Origin: CAZADH01 sp964483805
Lineage (GTDB): Bacteria > Muiribacteriota > Ozemobacteria > Ozemobacterales > Ozemobacteraceae
DNA: 27,798 nt
NCBI GenBank assembly: GCA_964483805.1
Contig: CAZADH010000044.1
Coordinates: 1 to 27,798, forward strand
Reading direction: 5' to 3'
Part shown: positions 22,901 to 27,798 of the stretch, piece by piece
Layout: each line of letters opens with the position of its first letter
Numbering within the stretch: position 1 is the stretch's first letter
Made by a program: the position numbers and the translations under genes
Notes under the pieces: generated by a model
Databases searched by the model: none
What the model saw: only the letters and a program-made list of their open reading frames with translations
What the model was told of the DNA's origin: nothing

Positions 22901-23288
22901 GGATGGGCAGTTCAACAACCCACAAAGCGTGGCTCACGACGCATCAGACCAAATCTATGTTGCGGATACGAACAACCGTCGCATCCAGGTGTTTTCAAAC
23001 AGCGGCACTTTTGTGAGAAAATGGGGCTCATCCGGCACGGCATTGGGCCAATTCAGCTCCCCTGAAGGCGTCGCCGTCGACTCCACTGGAAACGTCTACG
23101 TGTCCGACTCATCGAACCGCCGGATCCAGAAGTTCTCGTCCACAGGCGTGTTCTTATCGGTATGGGGCACGCCTGGCTCAGGAGACGGACAGTTCTGGGG
23201 TCCAGGCAAACTGGCGTTTGATGCAGCAGAGAATCTCTTCGTTGCCGACGTTACGAATCACACAATCGAAAAATACACCCACCCATGA
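16998..23288 (+). CDS. Giant lipoprotein: Ig-domain stalk with NHL propeller head
   Basis: 2096 residues. Signal peptide with lipobox FVG|C (Cys37) and a poly-Gly spacer. Residues about 50-180 form an alpha+beta domain, possibly NTF2-like, followed by a beta-rich region to about 450; both are shared with the paralogue at 23549. A putative Ig domain (He_PIG type) lies at about 457-528, with 'GPAWLALDASTGALSGKPAATG' and 'SFSFTVEVRDANG'. A Gly/Thr linker follows (530-555), then seven Ig-like domains of about 98 residues (about 558-1243) with the recurring pattern 'DPTN-x-x-PIPV-x-x-x-F-S' and 'AAGNGN'. These fit the Big_12-type bacterial Ig family. Three looser Ig/Y_Y_Y-like domains come next (to about 1535). 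The end (about 1538-2096) is an NHL-type propeller with repeated 'GVAVD-x-x-GNVYV-AD-x-x-NRIQKF'. GC drops clearly in the C-terminal third. It is probably a surface-anchored binding protein or adhesin. Confidence 0.8.
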   Translation: MHNENSTGNTCIERFAPTSFVLALFACVVALGIFVGCGGGGGGGGSAGPANAGAESARISTQLNGFLDAWRPGSARPWQGYLSRRLAAVTNQGSTLVPFTVFDLGDDVNDPHDNTAYTFSLDTNAIVYLSAEIAIVPIFLQFADGQRIDVHFHMLHENGNWQIDDIEINLHAGSTGPTTITSAEMWPIARGNRWRFVDVPVSGPSVGGVASFQILLANRDAVPNSDNLAIWTLDRAEVTGPLSLDRSTWGLATSTLIFGTPASRRPTLRAAPTSTGLLDGPVSPSGLRLADIIDGTQQNQWRVANTLGLFFFGADNRFNAGNPWRLTPWLAATGATLSQNLSWSDARGNTLAAVARTRMAGTARIKLPWREVDAVRVDVGVRLSDTRAIVESWFFAPGLGPVAIAGYDPVTGNVTSLGVLLDAIVGGLSQGPSSGAPTFAALQLTNPTPTASLTIDADVAHTFVATGGAAPYAWTLIGGPAWLALDASTGALSGKPAATGSFSFTVEVRDANGATTRRLLTWTVADAPITGTGTGTGSGTGTGSSTGTGTGTSPLPITVTLTSISPDPTNAEPIPVEVTFSEDVAGLAVGSFTVYGGTAGGLQVVTAGRSYTLEITPTQQGQITVGIATATLIGATGGTNASAAWLVRTFDSIPPVFTVTSTAPEPTGASPIPVEILCNEPVSGFSAADLRVGNAIAGPLQVIVPNLRWSVDLTPSAVGAVTLDVATAAALDAAGNTNAAATRLTRTFSSNAPTVVLSTTANDPTNVAPLVVVASFSKAVSELTLTGITVTNGSATSITPLTASRSWSISVVPAGPGTVTVALAAGVVADAFGNGNLAAAPLTRVFDNTAPSVSLSTGAGNPTAVSPIPVTIAFGEPVSPLALAAVRVTNGTPTNLRVTTPGRIWMVDVTPSGVGSVTIEIAANSVLDAAGNGNAPSAPLVRVFDSVAPIALLGTTASEPTNVSPLPVTLSFSKDVSAPTIGNITVVGGTAAGLTMTTANRAWSIQVTPAGPGTITVNAAAGVVQDAGGNGNLAATPLVRHFDNIAPTVSLTTNASEPTNSSPIPVTLTFSKTVSAPSLAAITVGNGTPTNLREISAGRVWMVDVTPTTIGLVTVDLATGSVHDVAGNGNNAAPRLSRTFDSQQPVVLLSSTASPTTNVSPIPVTITFSKDVTGLALANLTVGNGTAGNLQVVTANRAWRADVTPSGQGAVTVGVAASVTTDLSGNGNLAAAQLSRVYDSVAPTANLAPSITGLTNLTVASATVSGLDVAAYRYRLDLGAWSAEASATTPISLSGVLDGIHTLYVIGRDDADNWQAQGSAAMATWTVDATPPTPPTGITLTPESGTIVVNTINTTNSNLTVAATIVANEAIGGRAELLLNGSPFTPGRVDAAIATGDVQVTFNFGAANNTQLRTAVPAGGVISVRLTDIASNSVLSVANPTLTVDYLAATATLANLPASFSLDTTTSIVVGGADIAEYQYKIDASAYSAAISVATPIALSGLAFGTHTLRVVGKDNAGNWQTDANATVVSWAVISPPHTFSAHLGGDSSGFWQGNRVALARPYSVAVDTVGNVYTIDQGLNFLTKLDVNGNYLMRWGAAGFMPGGGYPFGSPYGVSVDSSNNVWVADTSYGRIQKYDNNGNFLGTFNVSSTRGVAATNSGHAVVSSVSGNRIFDFDSGFNMVASYGGTGTGNGQFNSPRGIAIDHSSGNYFVLDAGNNRIQKFSAAHTFLTKWGSSGAADGQFSLSSYAHGVAVDGAGNVFVADAGNNRIQKFDASGTFLTKFATQSPGGVAVDGLGNVLVSDYFGSIRKHDSSGIVLWEKGTGAHGADGKFFLPSAVAVSGGNIYVADGSNSRIQRFDATGNYVSKWGSNGSGDGQFSALADIAADGSGNLFVVEINGDRVQKFDSAGNFLMKWGSSGSGTGQLDGPRGVMVDSLGNIYVADTQNNRIQKFDPAGVFVLEWGSAGSADGQFNNPQSVAHDASDQIYVADTNNRRIQVFSNSGTFVRKWGSSGTALGQFSSPEGVAVDSTGNVYVSDSSNRRIQKFSSTGVFLSVWGTPGSGDGQFWGPGKLAFDAAENLFVADVTNHTIEKYTHP
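17434..17442 (+). other. AACGTATTG word in lipoprotein 1
   Basis: It encodes CAA-CGT-ATT-GAC within DGQRID, with CGT and ATT rather than the preferred CGC and ATC. The paralogue has the identical word at 23979. The 12-mer CGTATTGACGTT here also occurs at 9749-9760 in a different reading frame. Confidence 0.35.
18588..18660 (+). repeat. Gly/Thr linker tract in lipoprotein 1
   Basis: A low-complexity GGCACNGG-type tract encoding alternating Gly-Thr-Gly-Ser. It joins the putative Ig domain to the Ig-like array. It is much shorter than the matching tract in the paralogue (25127-25395). Confidence 0.75.
18670..20724 (+). repeat. Array of seven 294-bp Ig-domain repeats
   Basis: Seven tandem domain repeats of about 294 bp (98 residues). 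Identical DNA stretches sit at multiples of this length: TCTGGATGGTCGACGTGAC at 19708 and 20296 (588 bp apart), and GTGTCGCCGATCCCGGTGAC at 19590 and 20472 (882 bp). Domains 3 and 5, and 4 and 6, are the closest pairs by protein, which suggests duplication of a two-domain block. Confidence 0.75.
20896..20914 (+). repeat. AT-rich 19-nt element, copy 3
   Basis: TACATACGTTATATGTCAT, 15 of 19 positions identical to the copy at 4248-4266 (reverse). It lies inside the coding sequence, where the GC-rich Ig array gives way to the lower-GC C-terminal part. Confidence 0.4.
21610..23285 (+). repeat. NHL-type propeller repeats
   Basis: About ten or more repeats of roughly 40-55 residues with 'W-G-S-x-G-x-x-x-GQF', 'P-x-GVAVD' and 'N-R-I-Q-K-F' motifs. 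The 20-mer GGCAACAATCGAATTCAGAA is identical at 22143 and 22293 (150 bp apart), indicating recent internal duplication. The stretch is visibly less GC-rich than the rest of the gene (29 of 60 bases G/C at 22141-22200, against 41 of 60 at 17161-17220). Confidence 0.75.
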
Positions 23289-23548
23289 AACCTGCATCAT
23301 ACCCGGTTCAGACGACGTGGAACCAGACACATCACAGGCCAGGTCCAACACGACTCGCAGTGCCAGGGCCACCAAATCGGCTCACCTGCGAACGTATTGA
23401 CAATGTAACGCACCCAATCAACCGCCCTGGCCGAACCCTGCAAAACCTCTTGCGTATCTGCCGATAGGCAGTAAGATTACGCCGTTGTGCTTCTATTGAC
23501 TGAACTCGCGAACTAATCGCGAACCCCACCCAATAATCGGAGCCCCCC
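23289..23548 (+). promoter_or_regulatory. Upstream region of lipoprotein 2
   Basis: 260 bp without a supported gene. A candidate promoter is TTGCGT (23450-23455), 16 bp, TAAGAT (23472-23477). Its spacer carries the perfect hairpin/operator-like CTGCC-GATA-GGCAG (23458-23471). A perfect TTGACA (23397-23402) overlaps an AACGTATTG word at 23391-23399 but lacks a good -10. An 8-mer direct repeat TCGCGAAC occurs twice at about 23507-23524. The Shine-Dalgarno GGAG stands 6 nt before ATG 23549. Confidence 0.4.
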
Positions 23549-26500
23549 ATGCCAACATCGACCCACCCATTGACCACGCGACTCCTGGGCGTCTCCCGCC
23601 CGTTGGCCTGGTTCGCCGCCGCGACCACCCTGCTCACCCTGGCGATCTTGGCCGGATGCGGCGGCGGCGGTGGCGCCACCATGAGCCCGGCGAATGCCGG
23701 CGCTGAATCGGCGCGCATCGGCACCCAGCTCGACGGCTTTTTTGCGGCGTGGCGGCCCGGCGGCGACACGGCGTGGCAGGGGTATCTCAGCCGGCGACTC
23801 GCCGCGGTGACCCACCAGGGCACCACCCTGGTGCCCATCACCTTCCGCGGTCTCGGCGATGACCTGGGCACCAGCGACGCCAACGCCTCCTACACGTTCC
23901 TGCTCGACCCGGGCGCGATCGTCTACCTGTCTGATGTCATCGCCATTGTCCCGGTGTTTCTGCAAACAACCGATGGACAACGTATTGACATTCGCTTTCG
24001 CATGGTCAAAGAGGTCGGCACCTGGCAGATCGACGACATCGAGGTCTCGATCCAAGCCGGAACCGGCACCCCAACCACGATCACCAGCGCCGAACTGTGG
24101 CCCCTCGCGCGCGGCAACCGGTGGCGCCTCGTCGACGTGCCGGTCGATGGGTCGACCGCTGCCGGCGTGGCCAGTTTTCAGATTTTGATCGCCAATGGCG
24201 ATCCCGTGTCCACCAGCGACAACCTCGCCGTCTGGACCCTCGATCGCGCCGCGGTGTCGGGGCCGTTGAGCCTCGATCGCACCGACTGGGGATTGGCGAC
24301 CACGACGCTCGCGTTTGGCACCCCCGCCTCGCGCCGCCCTGCCCTGCGCGCCGCGCCGACCGACACCGGACTGCTCGACAGCCCGGTCGCAGCCTCGGGA
24401 CTGACCTGTGCCGACCTGCTCGACAACTCCGACCAGAAACAATGGCGCGTCTCAAATGCCCTCGGCATCTTCATTTCGGGCGCCGACAACCGGTTCAACG
24501 CCGGCAACCCCTGGCGCCTTACCCCGTGGCTGGCCGCCACCGGCGCCACCCTGTCGCAGACGCTCACCTGGTCTGATGCTCGCGGCACGACACTGAGTGC
24601 CATCGCCCGCACCCGCATGGCCGGCACCACCCGCGTCAAATTGCCCTGGCGCGAGGTCGATGCCGTGCGCGTCGACATCGGCGTGCGCCTCACCGATTCC
24701 CGCGCGATCGTCGAGAGTTGGTTCTTCGCACCCGGCCTCGGACCGGTCGCCATCCTCGGCTACGACCCGCTCACCGGGGCGGTCGTAACCATGAGCGTTT
24801 TGCTCGATGCAATCGTCGGCGGCACCAGCCACGGACCTGCGGGCACGGCGCCGGCCATCGCCACGCCGCAACTGGCCAATCCAAGTCCGGTCGCTTCGCC
24901 GACCATCGACGCCGATGTATCCCACACGTTTGTCGCCACCGGCGGCGCCTCGCCCTATACCTTCGCCCTCATTGGCGGCCCATCGTGGCTGGCCCTCGAG
25001 GAAGCCACCGGCGCACTGAGCGGCAAACCGGCCGCCACCGGCCCGTTCTCGTTCACCGTCGAGGTTCGCGATGCCAACGGCGTCACGGCCCGCCAGACCC
25101 TGACCTGGTCGGTCGCCGACGCGCCGACAACGAGTACAGGCACCGGTACGACGACGGGCACGGGTTCGGGAACCGGCTCGAGCAGCGGAACCGGAACCGA
25201 CACCGACACCGACACCGACACAGGAACGGGATCTGGAACCGGGACGGCAACCGAAACCAACACCGGTACAGGAACCGGTTCAGGAACCGGGACAAGTTCG
25301 GGAACCGGCACTGCAACCGGAACCGACACCGGCACAGGAACCAGTTCAGGTACCGGGACAAGCTCGGGAACCGGCACTGCAACCAGCACCGCCCCGGCAA
25401 CCGTTTCGGTGTCGCTCATCTCGACGAGCCCTGCACTCACCAACATCTCGCCCATCCCGGTCACACTCGACTTCTCGCCCGATGTCGCCAGTTTCGTCAT
25501 TGCGAGCATTACCGTGTATGGCGGAAGTATTGCCAACATGCAGACGCTGACACCAAACCGCTCTTTCGCGGTTTCTGTCGTTCCCACCGGCCCGGGAACC
25601 ATCACCGTGGGCATCGCCACCGCCGCCGTGCACGGCCTCGCCGGCGGCACCAACGCCACCGCGGCATCGCTGGTGCGCACCTACGACAACGTGCCCCCGG
25701 CGCTGTCATTGTCTTCGACCGCGAGTGACCCCACCAATCTCTCGCAGATCCCGGTGACCGTTTCATTCAGCGAAGACGTCGCGACGTTCAGTCTCGCAAA
25801 CCTGTCGGTCACCAACGCGACCGCGACGAACCTCGCCGTCGTGTCGGCAGCAACGTTCACCTTTACGCTCGTCCCGACGGCAGACGGGGCAGTGACAGCG
25901 CGGGTCAACGCCGGCGTGGTGCTCGACGCCACCGGCAATACCAACACCGCTTCGAACCAGCTCATCCGCACGGTTGACCGGGCACTGCCCTCGGTCGTCG
26001 TTGCGTTGACGGCATCGAACCCCACCAACATCTCGCCGGTCGCCGGCACCATCGTATTCAGCGAAGACGTCACCGGCCTCACCGCCGCCAAAATCGCGAT
26101 TGGCAACGGCGGCGTCACCAGTTTCGCCGCCAGCGATGCCCGCAACTACACCTTCAGTGTGACTCCGACTGCCCAGGGACCGGTGACCATCGACCTTGGC
26201 GCCGACTCCGCCTGGGATGCCGCGATGAACGGCAACACCGCGGCCGCGCAAGTCACCCGCGTGTTCGACACCGTCGTGCCCGCCACTCCCACCATCAATG
26301 CCGTCACCACCCCGACCAATGTCACCCCGCAGGTGATTTCCGGCACCAAGGCCGCCGACGCTGCCACGGTGTGGGTGAACGGCACCACTGCGGGAGTCAC
26401 GTATCCGACCGGCACGACCTGGTCTTACCCACTGCCGCTGACCCCAGGTGTAAATACAATCAGCGTCAAGGCTCGCGACGCGGCCGACAATGAGAGCAGC

Positions 26501-27646
26501 GCCGTGACCAGTTCGATCACGCTCGATGCGACCGCGCCAACGGTGATCGTGGCCTCGACCCGGCTGAGTCCCACCACCGATCTGACGCCGATTCCGGTGA
26601 CCGTCGTCTTCAGCGAACCGGTGACGGGATTCACGGCCGCCGATATCACCGTCAAAAATGGCATTCTCAGCGACTTCATCGCCACGTCGGCGACCGATTA
26701 CGGATTCAACCTGACCATCACCGGCAGCGGGTCCCCGCAGGTCGATATCGTGGCCAGTATGGCGCAGGATGGGGTCGGCAACGGCAATGCCACGGCAACG
26801 TCATACACTTGCGTGGTCGATGGCGCCAACGGGGCCGATGTGACGATCGATGGCTCGGACTACGTCCTGGTGCCCCGATCGACGCTCCCTGACGGGGTCA
26901 CCGTGGTACCGGCGTTCTATTGCGGCAAGTATCCGGCCACTGCCGGCCCGATCAACGCCGCGGGCCCCATGTACACCAACGATGGCGTCAAGAACTTCCC
27001 TCTGAGTTCCGGCAATCGGCAGGCGGCAACCACAGCCACCGGACGTCCGTGGGTCTTCATCACCCAGAACGACGCCCGCTCGGCGTGTTCCGCGGCCGGT
27101 TGCACACTGATCGGCGAGAACCAATGGTTGTCGATCGCCCACCAGGCCCTGGGATTGGCCGTCAACTGGCGCGACGGCATCATCGGCAGCACCGAAGCCG
27201 GCCTGGGCGGGTTCTATCGCGGTTTGTATATTGGCACCGTGACCCGGGCCCAACCCGCTTCCGGCGGCGACATCACCTTCCCCGGCATTGGCTCGATCAC
27301 CTACCGCATCAAGAAGCTGCCCAATAACGCCGAGGTTTGGGACATCGGCGGCAACATCATGCAATGGGTCGATCTGACGACCAGCGCGTCGGCCTACACC
27401 GGCACCGCGATCACGGCGTCCTGGTTCGAGACCACGAGCGGAAGTCTCACCAACGTCAACATCAAAACGCCTTACACGAATGCCAACGGCGTCGGCGCGA
27501 TCTATATCAACAGCACCACCGACAACTGCGGTTTCATGCGCGGCCATGCCTGGCATTTCAGTGAGGCCGGTGCTTTCGGCCTGTATCTTGGCCTGCCCGG
27601 CACCAACACCAACCACGACATCGGGTTCCGCTGCGCGCGCCCCTGA
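23549..27646 (+). CDS. Giant lipoprotein: Ig-domain stalk with C-type-lectin/FGE head (DGR target-like)
   Basis: 1365 residues. Lipobox LAG|C (Cys37) with poly-Gly spacer. Residues to about 530 are clearly paralogous to the neighbour at 16998, including the NTF2-like domain and the putative Ig domain (about 459-528). A long Gly/Thr/Ser/Asp linker follows (about 527-615), then three Big_12-like Ig domains, one different Ig-like domain (about 907-1000, 'VWVNGTTAGVTYPTG') and a fourth Big_12-like domain. The end (about 1097-1365) is an FGE-sulfatase/C-type-lectin-fold domain: 'VPAFYCGKYPAT', 'PWVFITQNDARSAC', 'LIGENQWLSIAHQA', 'EVWDIGGNIMQWVD', 'GFMRGHAWHFSEAG' and terminal 'IGFRCAR'. This layout is known from DGR-diversified ligand-binding proteins. 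Alternatively it is an ordinary, non-catalytic FGE-like domain. No reverse transcriptase or template repeat is in the window. Confidence 0.8.
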   Translation: MPTSTHPLTTRLLGVSRPLAWFAAATTLLTLAILAGCGGGGGATMSPANAGAESARIGTQLDGFFAAWRPGGDTAWQGYLSRRLAAVTHQGTTLVPITFRGLGDDLGTSDANASYTFLLDPGAIVYLSDVIAIVPVFLQTTDGQRIDIRFRMVKEVGTWQIDDIEVSIQAGTGTPTTITSAELWPLARGNRWRLVDVPVDGSTAAGVASFQILIANGDPVSTSDNLAVWTLDRAAVSGPLSLDRTDWGLATTTLAFGTPASRRPALRAAPTDTGLLDSPVAASGLTCADLLDNSDQKQWRVSNALGIFISGADNRFNAGNPWRLTPWLAATGATLSQTLTWSDARGTTLSAIARTRMAGTTRVKLPWREVDAVRVDIGVRLTDSRAIVESWFFAPGLGPVAILGYDPLTGAVVTMSVLLDAIVGGTSHGPAGTAPAIATPQLANPSPVASPTIDADVSHTFVATGGASPYTFALIGGPSWLALEEATGALSGKPAATGPFSFTVEVRDANGVTARQTLTWSVADAPTTSTGTGTTTGTGSGTGSSSGTGTDTDTDTDTGTGSGTGTATETNTGTGTGSGTGTSSGTGTATGTDTGTGTSSGTGTSSGTGTATSTAPATVSVSLISTSPALTNISPIPVTLDFSPDVASFVIASITVYGGSIANMQTLTPNRSFAVSVVPTGPGTITVGIATAAVHGLAGGTNATAASLVRTYDNVPPALSLSSTASDPTNLSQIPVTVSFSEDVATFSLANLSVTNATATNLAVVSAATFTFTLVPTADGAVTARVNAGVVLDATGNTNTASNQLIRTVDRALPSVVVALTASNPTNISPVAGTIVFSEDVTGLTAAKIAIGNGGVTSFAASDARNYTFSVTPTAQGPVTIDLGADSAWDAAMNGNTAAAQVTRVFDTVVPATPTINAVTTPTNVTPQVISGTKAADAATVWVNGTTAGVTYPTGTTWSYPLPLTPGVNTISVKARDAADNESSAVTSSITLDATAPTVIVASTRLSPTTDLTPIPVTVVFSEPVTGFTAADITVKNGILSDFIATSATDYGFNLTITGSGSPQVDIVASMAQDGVGNGNATATSYTCVVDGANGADVTIDGSDYVLVPRSTLPDGVTVVPAFYCGKYPATAGPINAAGPMYTNDGVKNFPLSSGNRQAATTATGRPWVFITQNDARSACSAAGCTLIGENQWLSIAHQALGLAVNWRDGIIGSTEAGLGGFYRGLYIGTVTRAQPASGGDITFPGIGSITYRIKKLPNNAEVWDIGGNIMQWVDLTTSASAYTGTAITASWFETTSGSLTNVNIKTPYTNANGVGAIYINSTTDNCGFMRGHAWHFSEAGAFGLYLGLPGTNTNHDIGFRCARP
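23979..23987 (+). other. AACGTATTG word in lipoprotein 2
   Basis: Same codons and position as the word at 17434 in the paralogue (GGA-CAA-CGT-ATT-GAC). Shared descent explains part of the identity. The unusual CGT-ATT codons are nevertheless kept in both copies although neighbouring synonymous sites differ. Confidence 0.35.
25127..25395 (+). repeat. Long Gly/Thr linker with 66-bp imperfect duplication
   Basis: A low-complexity tract encoding GTGTGSGTGTSSGTGTATGT-type sequence. A block starting at 25269 recurs at 25335 (66 bp, 22 residues) with a few substitutions, and a run of four GACACC units encodes DTDTDTDT. All units are multiples of three bases, so length changes would alter stalk length without breaking the frame. 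Confidence 0.75.
27527..27643 (+). other. Candidate DGR variable region at the 3' end of lipoprotein 2
   Basis: The last 39 codons before the stop. The constant-looking framework (GFMRG, AW, AGAF, L-x-L, P, IGFRCAR) alternates with positions holding H, HF, SE, G, Y, G, G, T and N, as in known DGR variable regions of the C-type-lectin fold, where variable codons correspond to adenine-rich AAY codons in the template. The placement, ending exactly at the C-terminus of the ORF, is also typical. Assignment rests on pattern memory only. Confidence 0.5.
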
Positions 27647-27671
27647 TCGCTCCTTGCGGACATCGGCATGG

Positions 27672-27704
27672 TTGACGTTTCATGGCCCAGGTTATTAGAC
27701 TGGG
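27672..27704 (+). promoter_or_regulatory. Hairpin and weak promoter after lipoprotein 2
   Basis: CCCAG (27686-27690) and CTGGG (27700-27704) form a small stem with a 9-nt loop, about 40 bp after the stop codon. TTGACG (27672-27677) with TATTAG (27693-27698) at 15 bp could be a weak promoter for the next gene. DGR loci often carry a hairpin just 3' of the variable region, but this one is short. Confidence 0.3.
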
Positions 27705-27787
27705 TGCATTGTGTGCTCTGGCGGAACGCTGGTTGTATTCTTTCCGGATCCGCCTCGGAATGCTTGCTCAAACGGAGGATTCTACGA

Positions 27788-27798
27788 ATGCGAACGGT
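27788..27798 (+). CDS. Start of next gene (partial)
   Basis: ATG CGA ACG GT at the right edge, preceded by a good Shine-Dalgarno GGAGG (27774-27778) at 9-nt spacing. Only three codons are visible, so the product cannot be named. If the preceding gene is a DGR target, an accessory protein (Avd) or reverse transcriptase would be candidates nearby. Confidence 0.5.

Noticed and set aside
571..23538. Shared ATAATCG word upstream of several genes (571-577 reverse, 13696, 23532) as a common -10 box
   Set aside because: Only about three copies where roughly one is expected, and no consistent -35 spacing.
25127..25395. Phase-variable simple-sequence tract or RTX repeats
   Set aside because: Units are multiples of three, so slippage cannot switch the frame, and the Gly/Thr pattern lacks the GGxGxD calcium-binding motif.

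Overview
The window is GC-rich (about two thirds G+C in most coding stretches) and almost fully coding. It comes from a diderm bacterium: it encodes three lipobox lipoproteins, an AsmA-type envelope protein and prepilin-like proteins. Two STAS proteins, a SpoIIE-type phosphatase end, HEAT and FecR proteins and very large Ig-domain lipoproteins would fit a little-cultured lineage such as Riflebacteria/Ozemobacterota, Myxococcota or Planctomycetota. I cannot assign a phylum from sequence alone.

Layout. 1-3159: the C-terminal end of a PP2C/SpoIIE-type serine phosphatase (+) runs into a convergent STAS gene (-); upstream of the STAS gene on the same strand is a long HEAT-repeat membrane protein. 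This looks like part of a partner-switching signalling module. 3160-3360: divergent control region. 3361-8637: a tightly overlapping operon of a FecR-domain membrane protein, an exported TPR protein and three prepilin-like proteins resembling the minor pseudopilins GspI/PilV, GspJ/PilW and GspK/PilX. 8733-9857: an exported protein whose N-terminus carries an in-frame tandem 75-bp hairpin repeat. 9940-13566: a 1208-residue AsmA-like protein. 13816-16197: a lipoprotein with beta-propeller-like repeats. 16349-16699: a second STAS gene with a clear promoter and a strong terminator. 16998-23288 and 23549-27646: two giant paralogous lipoproteins. 27788 to the end: the first codons of another gene.

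The two giant lipoproteins share an N-terminal domain, a putative Ig domain, a Gly/Thr linker and a series of 98-residue Ig-like domains, but end differently. The first ends in an NHL-type propeller of lower GC. The second ends in a C-type-lectin/FGE-fold domain whose last 40 residues look like the variable region of a diversity-generating retroelement (DGR) target. No reverse transcriptase or template repeat lies in this window; if they exist they should lie just downstream. This is the strongest lead.

A second lead is a family of AT-rich words (AACGTATTG, CGTATTKAC, GTAAATAC and a longer 18-19 nt element) that recurs far more often than composition predicts. Several copies lie just inside the 5' ends of the FecR/TPR/pseudopilin genes, and the same word is read in different frames in different genes.

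A working model, inferred only, is a cell-surface display region: envelope transport (AsmA, pseudopilin-like tip) and signalling proteins beside long-stalked lipoproteins that carry exchangeable binding heads.
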